Positions 33,977 through 42,302 of a stretch of 64,000 nt of DNA are shown piece after piece (positions within the stretch are counted from its first letter, which is position 1; the number at the start of each line of letters is the position of its first letter). The translations under genes and the position numbers were made by a program. A model generated the notes under the pieces. That model ran no database searches. It saw only the letters and a list, made by a program, of their open reading frames with translations, and was not told where the DNA came from. The stretch is taken from the NCBI GenBank assembly GCA_035559595.1, contig DATMBF010000007.1, positions 1 through 64,000 of the forward strand. The letters are read 5' to 3'. Origin of the DNA: DATMBF01 sp035559595 (GTDB lineage Bacteria > Bacteroidota > Ignavibacteria > UBA10030).

Positions 33977-34306
33977 TCAAGAATAGACCCGAGTATGGTC
34001 GAAATAGAACCTGTTTCTGTGAGTTGGAATTTGTAAATCAAGAAGATTACCAGACTCAGTTACCTCCCTCGGAATTTCTTGAGTCGTGAGGATTTGCCAC
34101 TTGCCATTTCTCTGCACGAAGATGTGCGCAGTCCGGCCTTCCCGAATGTACCGCACGGTGGTTTGGTCTTTCAACCCGCTTCGGTGCGTCACGACGGCGC
34201 TTCGTCCAACCACCTTAACCTTGACGTCTGCACGTTGGATTCGTACCGCCGGCTGTTTGCCTTTGTTTCTTAACTGCCACGATAGCTCGGGTGAAAAGGG
34301 AGCAGG
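33977..34306 (-). pseudogene. C-terminal remnant of an NTF2-like (DUF4440) protein
   Basis: The minus frame directly after the cupin stop (34307-34309) stays open for about 109 codons and reads, in part, ADVKVKVVGRSAVVTHRS and AHIFVQRNGKWQILTTQEIP, which aligns with the C-terminal half of DUF4440 proteins, including the neighbour at 33354 (IKVNVYGNTAVAM..., VKGEQGWRIVA). The N-terminal helical half and a convincing start are missing. I read it as a truncated gene. Confidence 0.6.
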
Positions 34307-34807
34307 TTATCGTGATCCGGGCTGGTTTCGAGGATCGTCCTTTGGGTTGACATACGTGATGCCCCACGGGCCGATGCCATGAAGTTGAATCGTGGATTCT
34401 TCTTTTGTGAAAGCAAAGTGGCGCGTTCCAATGGCCATGACAGCAAACCCACCGACAGGCAACTTTCTGGCTTTCGCTTCATCAAAGACATCTCCTAGAC
34501 CCATGTAGAAAGAGCCGGAAAGAACCGTGACGTGTTCGATAGCAGGATGCCAGTGTGCCGGGATGTTGTAGTTCGCCGGTAACTTGAGGCGCATGGTGAA
34601 TGGACCTGCCTTTGTCGGGTCCCCCTCGGTTATAGCGGACTTCACTCCCTTCGGAAGAGAGGCCGGCCCATCTTTCCAGGTGAGATCGGATGGAACGACC
34701 ATGATATGGTCGGGTTGAGAATGGTCAGCCATTTTTTCCTGTGCGCTCAATGGCGTAACAGAGATCAATAAGGCTGACACTATGAGAAAGAGCAATGAAC
34801 GAATCAT
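34307..34807 (-). CDS. Exported cupin-domain protein
   Basis: 166 residues with a signal peptide (RSLLFLIVSALLISVTPLSA). The cupin metal-binding motif is visible as PAHWHPAIEHVTVLSGSFYMG, with the expected H-x-H-x(n)-E/H arrangement, and the second half contains GGFAVMAIGTRHFAF. It should bind a divalent metal and act in the periplasm; the substrate is unknown. TAA at 34307-34309 is followed in the same frame by the NTF2-like remnant. Confidence 0.82.
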   Translation of the reverse strand: MIRSLLFLIVSALLISVTPLSAQEKMADHSQPDHIMVVPSDLTWKDGPASLPKGVKSAITEGDPTKAGPFTMRLKLPANYNIPAHWHPAIEHVTVLSGSFYMGLGDVFDEAKARKLPVGGFAVMAIGTRHFAFTKEESTIQLHGIGPWGITYVNPKDDPRNQPGSR

Positions 34808-34889
34808 GACATCCTCCTTTAGTGGTTGTGAATGTTGCGTGAGTTAGGGCAAGAATACCTCTGGAATTGCTATTTCTGTCACGGTAGTG

Positions 34890-36335
34890 TCATTTCTTAC
34901 TCGCGGCGAGTTCAACTTCTGAAAGAATCCTTTGTAACTCCGACTTGGGGAGGTATCTGCCGTTCACAACGACGGCAGCAATCGTTCGCGTGTTGCCGAT
35001 ATCTTCAAGAGGGTTGGCGTCAAGAAGAACGAGATCGGCAGCTTTCCCCTCATCGATCGTGCCGTGCATCTTCTGAATTTCAAAGAATTTCGCCGGGTTG
35101 AGCGTGGCGGTTTGAAGAGCTTCAAGCGGGTCCAGGCCACCGAGGACAAGTAATTCAAGCTCGTCGTGCAGACTGAATCCCGGGATGGTGTAAAAATTGC
35201 CAAAGCCCGTGTCTGTCCCTGCGAGTAGTCGCACCCCGGCTTTTTGCATTGCACCGGCGAGTTGAAGTTCTTTTAAATACACCTTCCTGAAGGCCGCCTC
35301 GTTTCTCAGCTCGGGACCTTTTGCCCACCGCTCGCGCACAGAAAGCGGGATGTACTTTAGACGCGGGTCATCTTTGATGAAAGAATCATTGATAAATGCG
35401 CGGGCGCGCCTGAGCGCGTAAGTGGGACAGTGCCAAGTCCCGTTCTGCCTGAATTGCTCGAACAGGGCTGCAGCCTTCTTCTCATCGTAAGTCTCAACAG
35501 CTGTTACCGACGCGTCGAGGTACGAGAACATGGGTCTGGAGCGAGACTCCATCAACTCGCGTCGAAGCTGCTCCTCCCGGCTCGACAAGCCAAAGCTAAC
35601 GCCGGAAAGGTGTTCTACACTTTTCTGCCCTTCAGCTGAAATCTCCGCAGGCGTAACAAACACAGGGATATGTCCGACAAAAGGGAGATCGTGCTTTTTC
35701 GCCTCATCGGCGATGGCAAAGTATACATCGCGCGGGAGCCAGTTATAGACTTTGATGAAGTCGGCTCCTTGCTCCTTGCGTGAACGAACAAGCAGTCTCG
35801 CCTCTTCTACACCGGCAACGTAATCGAACTCAGGCCGCCGATCTCCCGCCTGGCTATGACTCTCGATGATTTTTCCCGTTACGCCCCCAAAACGAGGTCC
35901 TAAGATTTTTCCTTTAGCAATTTCCTGTCGGATGCGGTTAATTGTGTCCAGGGGAAGCGTACTGGCTAACTCGCGAACGCCCGTCACACCGTTGGCGATG
36001 AGCAAGGGGAAGAAAAATTCCGGCCGCCCCTCGTACATCGAATGTACGTGCATGTCCCACAGTCCGGGGATGAGGAACTTACCCGATGCTTCAACAACCT
36101 GTGAGTCGTCCGGTATGCGAACCTTGTCGCCGACAGCTGTGATGCGTCCAGCAGAGATCACAACTGTCTGGTTCGGAAGGATGGCATGCTGAAGATCCGT
36201 GGCGGTGACATTAATGATGGACACATTCCTGAATACGAGAGGAGTAAACGACAATGTGTGCGGTTGCTGTGCAAATGTTGGAGGTTGGCAGAGGATAGAG
36301 AGAATAATGAACACCGAGCAACGGGTCGTTTTCAT
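34890..36335 (-). CDS. Exported amidohydrolase (imidazolonepropionase-like)
   Basis: 481 residues from ATG 36335, whose first residues form a signal peptide (KTTRCSVFIILSILCQPPTFAQQ). The metal-dependent hydrolase fold is clear: metal-binding HxH in LWDMHVHSMYE, further ligands in DLPFVGHIPV and LLAGTDTGFGNF, and the C-terminal composite-domain motif EGKAADLVLLDANPLEDI. This class includes prolidase-like and imidazolonepropionase-like enzymes; the substrate is probably a cyclic amide or peptide but cannot be named. Confidence 0.88.
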   Translation of the reverse strand: MKTTRCSVFIILSILCQPPTFAQQPHTLSFTPLVFRNVSIINVTATDLQHAILPNQTVVISAGRITAVGDKVRIPDDSQVVEASGKFLIPGLWDMHVHSMYEGRPEFFFPLLIANGVTGVRELASTLPLDTINRIRQEIAKGKILGPRFGGVTGKIIESHSQAGDRRPEFDYVAGVEEARLLVRSRKEQGADFIKVYNWLPRDVYFAIADEAKKHDLPFVGHIPVFVTPAEISAEGQKSVEHLSGVSFGLSSREEQLRRELMESRSRPMFSYLDASVTAVETYDEKKAAALFEQFRQNGTWHCPTYALRRARAFINDSFIKDDPRLKYIPLSVRERWAKGPELRNEAAFRKVYLKELQLAGAMQKAGVRLLAGTDTGFGNFYTIPGFSLHDELELLVLGGLDPLEALQTATLNPAKFFEIQKMHGTIDEGKAADLVLLDANPLEDIGNTRTIAAVVVNGRYLPKSELQRILSEVELAASKK

Positions 36336-36654
36336 ATGCCCTAAAGTAAACGGTGTCAACATTGTGACGCGACTGCATGGCTTAGCTACGACACAGTCCA
36401 ACAGATACCGGTCGTGGCATTGAGGCTGGCCTCCCCGATTGACGTCCAATTTAGCGAGGAGATGGAGGATTGTCAAGGTGAAGATTGAGTATTGTCAGAT
36501 TGAAGATTGTAAGGTGAATGTTGTAGGTTCGGTGGTTTCGAGTCCCCACCGTGAGTCTCGACCGAACGCTTCAAAGTCCAAGGTTCGGAGTTCAAAGTTG
36601 AAAGTTTGGCTTTTGGGGGAGCTGGGGGTTGAGGCGTGGTGGAAAAGAAGGGGG
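36336..36654 (-). other. 319-base intergenic region with low-complexity repeat
   Basis: Separates the amidohydrolase and the P-type ATPase. Between about 36471 and 36620 the sequence is built from repeated words such as GATTGAAGATTG/TTGTCAG and AAAGTCCAAGG/TTCAAAGTTGAAAG. No open frame with protein-like character and no terminator is seen. I take it as decayed intergenic repeat. Confidence 0.45.
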
Positions 36655-38805
36655 TTATGGTTGCCCTAAAGGTGGAGTTCCCGAATACAATTCTTTGTGT
36701 TTCAGCAGTCGAAGACTGTTGAGGATCACGACGAGCGTTGCGCCGTCATCGGCTAAGATGGCAAGCCAGAGACTGGTCATGCCGAAAACACCAAGCATGA
36801 GAAACACCGCCTTCGTCAGCAAAGCAACAACGATGTTCTGCTTGATGATTCTTAACGCGCGCTTGCCGAGGGTGATACTATACGGGAGTTTCGAGAGATC
36901 GTCGTTCATCAACACAACGTCCGCCGTCTCGAGTGCGGTATCGGAGCCGACGCCGCCCATGGCGATTCCGATGTCGGCAGATGCAAGGGCCGGCGCATCG
37001 TTGATCCCGTCGCCAACCATCGCGACGACTCCGTAACGCCGTTGGAGATCGCTGATGACGGCAAGCTTCTGGTCGGGAAGAAGCTCTGCCTTGGTCTCGT
37101 GCAGATTCACCTGCTTGGCAAGCGCCTCGGCAGTTCCGCGATTGTCGCCCGTAAGCATCGTAATGTTTTCGACGCCAAGCGCGTGCAGCTCCTGAATGGC
37201 CTTCTGACTCTCGCTGCGAAGCGGATCCACAATTCCCATCACTCCCAAGACCTCCGTGTCGCGAGCAAGCGCCACAACTGTCTTTCCCTCCGCTTCGAGC
37301 CTGGAAAAGATCGTTTCGAGATCTGGTGAGCAGAGTCCCATTTCTTCGATCAGCTGGTGATTGCCGGCGAGGTAGGAGGCACTTCCGATTATTCCCCGTA
37401 CGCCGCGTCCCGTCATTGAGGTAAACTGATCGATAGGGATGTCGTCGACGGTGACACCTTCCTCCTGGATTTTTTCCAGAAATGCCCCTGCCAGGTGATG
37501 CTCGGATTTCAGCTCGAGGGCCGCTGCAATGCGGAGAAGCTCGCGTGGAGAAAGCGAATTCAAGGGCACGATGTCGGTCACGCGCGGTTTGCCTTGTGTC
37601 AGCGTCCCCGTTTTGTCCAGCGCAACCGAGCGCACGCGCGCAAGAAGCTCCAGATATTTGCCTCCTTTGACGAGAATTCCTCTCCGCGCTGCATTTGTTA
37701 GCGCACTGACAATGGTCACAGGAGTCGAAATCACGAGGGCACATGGGCAGGCGATGACGAGAAGCACCAGCGCGCGATAGAACCAATCGCCGAACGGCTG
37801 CGCATAGAGAAGCGGAGGAGCGAGCGCTATGCCGATAGCCAGGAGAAAGACCGCCGGCGTGTAGTAGCGCGCAAAGGATTCAATGAACGACTGGCTCGGT
37901 GCTTTCTTCCGCTGAGCCTCTTCAATGAGATGGACAATTCTCGCCAGCGTCGAGTCCGTCGACCTGTGCGTGGTGACTACCTCAAGAGCACCGCGTTGAT
38001 TGAATGTTCCGGCAAAGACATGCGAACCGGGCTGCTTGGGAACGGGGATCGATTCGCCGGTAAGAGAGGATTCATCGATGGTTGATGAACCGTGCTGTAC
38101 CGTGCCATCGAGAGGAATGCGCTCGCCCGGTCGGATGATGACGGTTTCTCCGATCGCAACCTCTTCGACGGAAACTTCTGTCTCCACAGCATTCCGCCGA
38201 ATGCGTGCGGTCAGCGGCGAGAGCTTCATGAGTGATTGAATGGCGCGTTGACTGCGGTCCACACTCATCGACTCCAAGAGCAGCGAAAGGGCAAACAGAA
38301 AAATGACGGCTGCACCTTCAGCATACTCGCCAATGGCAATGGCACCGATGGCAGCGAGGGCCATCAAGAAATTCATGTCCAGCGACCTGTTGCGGACGGC
38401 TTTAAGCGCTTTGAGGGCTATATTCCATCCGCCGACAACAATGGAAAGAATGAACGCGCCTGTGCTCAGAATCTCAGGAGACCCAAGCCAGGAAAAGATC
38501 CCACCCATGAGGAGCAGCGATCCCGAAGCGACAGTCGAAACGAGGAGCATAGAGACAGGCCGGTGGTGCAAACCGGATGGTTTGTCCGAGGCGACCGGCT
38601 CGGCTTTGAACCCGATTTCGTTCAGAGACTGGAGGATGTCGGAGAGCGCCGTCTCATGTTTCACACGGAGTCTACGGTTGATGACATCGAATTCGAGTCC
38701 GTGTACCCCTCGTTTCCGTTCGAGCTTCTGGCGGATGAGCTGTTCCTCGGTTGCGCAGCAGAGGTCGCTGAGGTGAAGAGTGGTTTCGGTGATGTTTGAT
38801 TCCAT
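36655..38805 (-). CDS. Heavy-metal P1B-type ATPase, Zn/Cd/Pb export type
   Basis: 716 residues. An N-terminal ferredoxin-like metal-binding domain carries LCCATEEQLI, a variant with a Cys-Cys pair instead of CxxC that is typical of zinc-type pumps. Six to eight membrane helices follow, with the ion-binding CPC in IACPCALVIS, the phosphorylated Asp397 in DKTGTLTQG, the actuator TGES in SSLTGESIPV and the hinge GDGINDAPAL. It pumps Zn(II), Cd(II) or Pb(II) out of the cytoplasm. It starts only four bases from the end of the SmtB-like repressor gene and should be under its control. Confidence 0.93.
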   Translation of the reverse strand: MESNITETTLHLSDLCCATEEQLIRQKLERKRGVHGLEFDVINRRLRVKHETALSDILQSLNEIGFKAEPVASDKPSGLHHRPVSMLLVSTVASGSLLLMGGIFSWLGSPEILSTGAFILSIVVGGWNIALKALKAVRNRSLDMNFLMALAAIGAIAIGEYAEGAAVIFLFALSLLLESMSVDRSQRAIQSLMKLSPLTARIRRNAVETEVSVEEVAIGETVIIRPGERIPLDGTVQHGSSTIDESSLTGESIPVPKQPGSHVFAGTFNQRGALEVVTTHRSTDSTLARIVHLIEEAQRKKAPSQSFIESFARYYTPAVFLLAIGIALAPPLLYAQPFGDWFYRALVLLVIACPCALVISTPVTIVSALTNAARRGILVKGGKYLELLARVRSVALDKTGTLTQGKPRVTDIVPLNSLSPRELLRIAAALELKSEHHLAGAFLEKIQEEGVTVDDIPIDQFTSMTGRGVRGIIGSASYLAGNHQLIEEMGLCSPDLETIFSRLEAEGKTVVALARDTEVLGVMGIVDPLRSESQKAIQELHALGVENITMLTGDNRGTAEALAKQVNLHETKAELLPDQKLAVISDLQRRYGVVAMVGDGINDAPALASADIGIAMGGVGSDTALETADVVLMNDDLSKLPYSITLGKRALRIIKQNIVVALLTKAVFLMLGVFGMTSLWLAILADDGATLVVILNSLRLLKHKELYSGTPPLGQP

Positions 38806-38808
38806 TTG

Positions 38809-39144
38809 TTACTCAGCAATATGTCGTGTCGCGACGCGGATAAGGTCTTCGATATGCTCATCGTCCAGCGAATAAAAGACCATCTTGCCGTTTTTCCGGT
38901 GCTTAACCAGCCGGAGCGTCTTGAGCATACGAAGCTGGTGCGACACGGCGGATTCAGTGACGCCGAGGAGTTCGGCGATGTCGAACACGCAGAGCTCTTC
39001 TTTCGCGAGAGCCATGACAATCTTGAGCCGCGTCGGGTCGCTCAAGACCTTAAAGGTCTCGCTGAGGTCGTCGATGCGATCGAGGTCGGCGATGGCCCTG
39101 CCTGCAGACCGGATCGCCTGGCGATGGTTATGGGCGGAAGGCAT
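38809..39144 (-). CDS. SmtB/CzrA-type ArsR-family zinc-sensing repressor
   Basis: 111 residues, winged helix-turn-helix (LSDPTRLKIVMAL, LLGVTESAVSHQLRMLKTL). The C-terminal alpha5 motif reads D-E-H-(10 residues)-H-I-A-E, an exact match to the D-x-H-x10-H-x2-E zinc site of SmtB and CzrA. The alpha3N site of CadC (ELCVCD) is broken here as ELCVFDIAELLG. It should therefore release DNA when zinc rises. The frame extends to a TTG at 39162, but ATG 39144 is preferred because the operator lies across that region. It is followed at four bases by the metal ATPase gene. Confidence 0.9.
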   Translation of the reverse strand: MPSAHNHRQAIRSAGRAIADLDRIDDLSETFKVLSDPTRLKIVMALAKEELCVFDIAELLGVTESAVSHQLRMLKTLRLVKHRKNGKMVFYSLDDEHIEDLIRVATRHIAE

Positions 39145-39155
39145 AATGGAACGAT

Positions 39156-39204
39156 TGAGCAATTGTTCAGTCGTTTAATTTAAAAGAAAAAGGGAAGATG
39201 TCAA
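39156..39204 (-). promoter_or_regulatory. Promoter and SmtB-type operator of the zinc-export operon
   Basis: TGAGCAATTGTTCA (39156-39169) is an imperfect dyad, 12 of 14 positions symmetric, resembling the TGAACA-type operators of SmtB-family repressors. On the minus strand TTGACA (39199-39204) lies upstream, followed by TAAATT after 16 bases, so the operator lies just downstream of the -10 element. The repressor ATG starts 12 bases beyond the dyad. Confidence 0.65.
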
Positions 39205-39206
39205 GT

Positions 39207-39251
39207 GGATAGGCACCACCTCACGAGCTCTTCCAGAGGGTCGTATCCGTC
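39207..39251. repeat. Palindromic intergenic repeat, copy 2
   Basis: GGATAGGCACCACCTC followed by AGAGGGTCGTATCCGTC keeps the layout of the better preserved copy at 33268-33310 (GGATGGGCGCCACCTC... AGAGGGTGGTGCCCATC) with several lost pairs. It lies next to the zinc-operon promoter. Confidence 0.6.
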
Positions 39252-39329
39252 TTCTCTGTTTATTGGGCTGTCAAGAGCAAAACGCAGAGCCGCCGAAGCA
39301 GCAGAGAGACGCAGAGGAAAGGGCTGCTT

Positions 39330-39818
39330 TTAATGAGGTGCCGCTGCTTCAGCCACCGGAAGATCTGATATGGTCGGAGAAATGACGCGAAGGGAGCACC
39401 AAAAGAGGATACCGAAGATCAAATCGAGGAACATTCCAGGAGCGAGGAATTCGATGAGCCCGCGAGGAATGGAAAGAAGGAAGAACCCCCCCATGAAGAT
39501 ACCGACCGTGAGAAGTTTCGACCAGATGAGGATTTTGACGTAGGGGCGAGAGGTGGAGAGATTACGAGCAACGGTAAACTGAATACAGCCAAAGAGGAAC
39601 ATCGTCATGAGGTTGAAATAGATGAAGATGGGATAGAGTGGGGGATCGATCTGAAGCATTGCGGGAAGGATTCCGACGAGGAAGAAGGTCGGAACCGACG
39701 CGAGGAAATTCCAGCCGCTCCCCGCGTAGTAGACTGCCCGATAGAACCGTTCTGTATCCAAATGGCCTCCCTGACGATTGTGCAGACTCAATCTCATGAT
39801 TGGCTGCAGGAGGTGCAA
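39330..39818 (-). CDS. Small multi-pass membrane protein, unknown function
   Basis: 162 residues with about four predicted membrane segments (NFLASVPTFFLVGILPAML, IFIYFNLMTMFLFGCIQF, KLLTVGIFMGGFFLLSI, LDLIFGILFWCSLRVI). The opening TERFYRAVYYAGSGWNFLA is soluble. It was not assigned to a named family. It has no close partner: repeat copies lie on both sides. The start at 39818 is uncertain; ATG 39797 is an alternative. Confidence 0.65.
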   Translation of the reverse strand: MHLLQPIMRLSLHNRQGGHLDTERFYRAVYYAGSGWNFLASVPTFFLVGILPAMLQIDPPLYPIFIYFNLMTMFLFGCIQFTVARNLSTSRPYVKILIWSKLLTVGIFMGGFFLLSIPRGLIEFLAPGMFLDLIFGILFWCSLRVISPTISDLPVAEAAAPH

Positions 39819-39828
39819 GGTGGCAATC

Positions 39829-39922
39829 GACAGGCACCCTCAATGATCAGGGGGAGAGTGGTATCCACGTTTAGGTAGGATGGGCTCCACCGAACAAGCT
39901 TTCGAAGAGGGTGGTGTCTGTC
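39829..39922. repeat. Palindromic intergenic repeats, copies 3 and 4 in tandem
   Basis: Two relatives of the 33268-33310 palindrome stand side by side. One (39829-39866) runs from GACAGGCACCCTC to GAGAGTGGTATCC. The other (39879-39922) is GATGGGCTCCACC against GGGTGGTGTCTGTC, with the inner loop holding AAGCTT. Both keep the GGC-CCACC ... GGTGG layout. Confidence 0.65.
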
Positions 39923-39931
39923 TCCGAGTTT

Positions 39932-40504
39932 CTATTTCACCAGACTCAGCTTCTTTGTTTGCACAAAATTCTGTTCTGACCCGTCCACTGCGCGAGCATG
40001 GATGCGGTAGAAGTAGACTCCGGAAGAGAGCTGACTTCCGTATTGGTCTTTTGCATGCCAGACGAGATTGTACTTGCCTGGACCTTTTTGCTCCTCCACG
40101 ATTGTGGCTACCAACTGCCCCAGAACGTTGAAGACCTGGATTGTCACGAAACTGGACCGCGGGATTTCGTAGGCAATCGTTGTGCTGGGATTGAACGGGT
40201 TTGGATAGTTCTGGCTCAATGAGAATGAGAGTGGTAAAACGACCTCCTCCGGAATGGCCGTAGGTGTACCGGCGATAAAAGCGGAAGGGAGGAATCCCGT
40301 CGACACGGCAGTATTCGGCCCGCTCGAGAATCCGACGAACTGCTGTCCTGCAGAAGTTGCAACAAACGCGTTGCCCCCACTTGGAAACCCGAAACCACTG
40401 CTGAAGGTGCTTGTCGTGAGCTTGCTGTTTTGGGCCAGCAATGCGGATAGACTAACAAGGTCAACAAGAAGTGAGATCGAAATAAATACGAGGATTTTCA
40501 TCAT
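39932..40504 (-). CDS. Small T9SS-exported protein
   Basis: 190 residues from ATG 40504. A signal peptide (MMKILVFISISLLVDLVSLS) leads to a short variable part of about 70 residues (GFPSGGNAFVATSAGQQFVG) and then a complete T9SS type A sorting domain (SQNYPNPFNPSTTIAYEIP, VFNVLGQLVATI, GVYFYRIHA, KKLSLVK). Its first ATG shares bases with the TGA of the upstream gene (ATGATGA-like junction at 40501-40504), so the two proteins are made together. The protein should be attached at the cell surface. Confidence 0.88.
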   Translation of the reverse strand: MMKILVFISISLLVDLVSLSALLAQNSKLTTSTFSSGFGFPSGGNAFVATSAGQQFVGFSSGPNTAVSTGFLPSAFIAGTPTAIPEEVVLPLSFSLSQNYPNPFNPSTTIAYEIPRSSFVTIQVFNVLGQLVATIVEEQKGPGKYNLVWHAKDQYGSQLSSGVYFYRIHARAVDGSEQNFVQTKKLSLVK

Positions 40505-42051
40505 TCCGTCCTTAATACTGGGGTGTTGACGATCTGGGATAACACATGCCAATTCGAGCCGTCAGAAATTATTGTAACCGAATCGCTAACGGAATTGAGG
40601 GAGTAGATCGGGTTTCCGTCAATAAGTTGTTCGGGAACTGTGTTGATTTCTACAGAGGCGCCGCTAACGTATTTAAAGAAGTAGATTCTTCCAAGTACCG
40701 TGCTGGCATCAGGGAGTGTAATCCTTCCAAGATCGCCTGATATCTCAGTCAAGATAACTGTCTCGTCGCTGACAGTATAGTCCTGTGCAACCTTGACAAC
40801 TTTGAGACTGAGTGAGCCCCCTACATGCAACGTCGAATTGGGATTTTGCACGCGTATCCCCACCCGATGGTTCTTGGAATCAACGGTGAGTGTACTGTCG
40901 TCGAGGGCGATCGATTTACCGATATATTCATTTTCTGTGTTTGTGAGGCTCAAGCTGTTGGAGTAAGTACCGGCAATCTGAGCATCCTGAACGGTGCCCG
41001 TCAGTTTTGACGCGCTCATCGAGGCAATCTTCTGATCAGTAACAGCTCCACCAACGATCTTCGCGGTCGTTACGGACGTGTCGGAAAGCTTTACAGACGT
41101 GATTGCTCCGTCAGCGACCTTTGCTGTTGTTACAGCGCTTGTTGCGATCAAAGGATTCGGAAATGTGCCGCTCAGGTCACCACCGGCAGCTCCGGTCGGA
41201 GAGGAGCTCAGGGCAGTTAATGCCACAGTTGCGGTGTCTGCTTTGGGAGCAACGAAAGTTGCAGTGACATCGTTGCGCGTGATTGTTCCATCACCAATCT
41301 TCTCCGAAGTGACAGCACCGGCCGCTATCGTGGGATTTGGGAACGTCCCCGTCAAATCCCCGCCAGCGTTCCCTGTCGGCGAAGAACTTAAAGCTGTTAG
41401 GGCGATAGTCGCCGTATCTGCTTTGGGAGCGACAAATGTCGACGCAACATCGGTTCTTGTGATCGTTCCGTCAAGAATCTTCTCCCCACTTACTGAATTG
41501 TTAGCAAGCTTGGCTGAGGAAACAGAGCCGTCCGCCAGTTTGGCGGTTGTGATGGCGTCGTTGGCAACCTTTGTCGTCGTTACAGCATTGTCGCTGAGCT
41601 CCACTGTCGTAAGTGCAGGAGAGAGAGGGCGTTGGAGCGCAGGTGCGTTCAAGACGAACTTTGCCGTATCTGCGTTGATAGCTCTGATCGCATATCCCAC
41701 GGCTCCCAAACGAATGCGGGGCGTCAGTTCTTCTGATCCTATCTGGACGCTCAGCCAATACGGTTCTGCAAAGCTCACAGAATCAGGAAAGGAACTCTGG
41801 TCCCCCAACATTGTGGAAAAGAGTCCGCGCCGGGTCTCGAGCGTTTTGGTCTCGGCCCAAAGCGGTGATCCACCGCTTAACGTTCTATAGAACCGGAACG
41901 TGAAGCTGTAGCTTCCATCCGATTTCGGTGCACCGAGTGTGTCGGTCAGGACTCCCTGATAGGAGATCAAACGCGGTACTTGTGCCTTCGCCGAGCCAGC
42001 GACAACGCAAAACACAAGGACATGAAAGAAAAGAGCAGCGAGCCTTCTCAT
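40501..42051 (-). CDS. Exported tail-fibre-like repeat protein
   Basis: 516 residues from ATG 42051, with AGGAGG upstream and a signal peptide (RRLAALFFHVLVFCVVAGS, cut after AKAQ). An N-terminal segment (PRLISYQGVLTDTLGAP) is common in Ignavibacteria exported proteins. The centre is built from short repeats of the type AVTTTKVANDAITTAKLADG and a duplicated ~69-residue block containing FVAPKADTATxALTALSSSP and GGDLxGTFPNPxIA. This pattern is known from trimeric phage tail fibres and similar surface proteins. No sorting domain is present; the coupled downstream gene supplies one. No phage genes are nearby. Confidence 0.85.
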   Translation of the reverse strand: MRRLAALFFHVLVFCVVAGSAKAQVPRLISYQGVLTDTLGAPKSDGSYSFTFRFYRTLSGGSPLWAETKTLETRRGLFSTMLGDQSSFPDSVSFAEPYWLSVQIGSEELTPRIRLGAVGYAIRAINADTAKFVLNAPALQRPLSPALTTVELSDNAVTTTKVANDAITTAKLADGSVSSAKLANNSVSGEKILDGTITRTDVASTFVAPKADTATIALTALSSSPTGNAGGDLTGTFPNPTIAAGAVTSEKIGDGTITRNDVTATFVAPKADTATVALTALSSSPTGAAGGDLSGTFPNPLIATSAVTTAKVADGAITSVKLSDTSVTTAKIVGGAVTDQKIASMSASKLTGTVQDAQIAGTYSNSLSLTNTENEYIGKSIALDDSTLTVDSKNHRVGIRVQNPNSTLHVGGSLSLKVVKVAQDYTVSDETVILTEISGDLGRITLPDASTVLGRIYFFKYVSGASVEINTVPEQLIDGNPIYSLNSVSDSVTIISDGSNWHVLSQIVNTPVLRTE

Positions 42052-42136
42052 AACCCCTCCTTTTCGAGTTATGTGGAGTTTGGAAGAAAACGAAAACAGC
42101 AATTTGGCGAGACTACGAGTGCGTGTTGGATTTACC

Positions 42137-42163
42137 ATTCGAGACCGGGTCTTTGTCTCGAAT
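42137..42163. promoter_or_regulatory. Perfect 9-base inverted repeat upstream of the tail-fibre-like gene
   Basis: ATTCGAGAC (42137-42145) and GTCTCGAAT (42155-42163) are exact inverted repeats with a nine-base spacer. They lie about 85-110 bases upstream of ATG 42051, and no T-run follows on either strand. This looks like an operator for a dimeric regulator; nothing identifies the regulator. Confidence 0.4.
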
Positions 42164-42302
42164 CACTGTCCGGAGAGTGATTTGGGATCGGCGATCGACG
42201 GCTCAAGAACAGATTACGGTTCAGCTGTCAGGAAGCTACAAAGAGGTCCCGAGACTTTCAATAAGGTTCGCCGGCGTGTGATCACTGATACACGTTCACC
42301 CT

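Noticed and set aside
36878..37786. 302-codon minus-strand frame inside the P-type ATPase gene
   Set aside because: Same strand but another frame of the ATPase; Arg/Gly/Cys-rich out-of-frame translation, no ribosome site or homology visible.
40501..42051. Prophage tail fibre
   Set aside because: The protein has a Sec signal peptide and is coupled to a T9SS protein; no capsid, terminase, portal or integrase genes are around.
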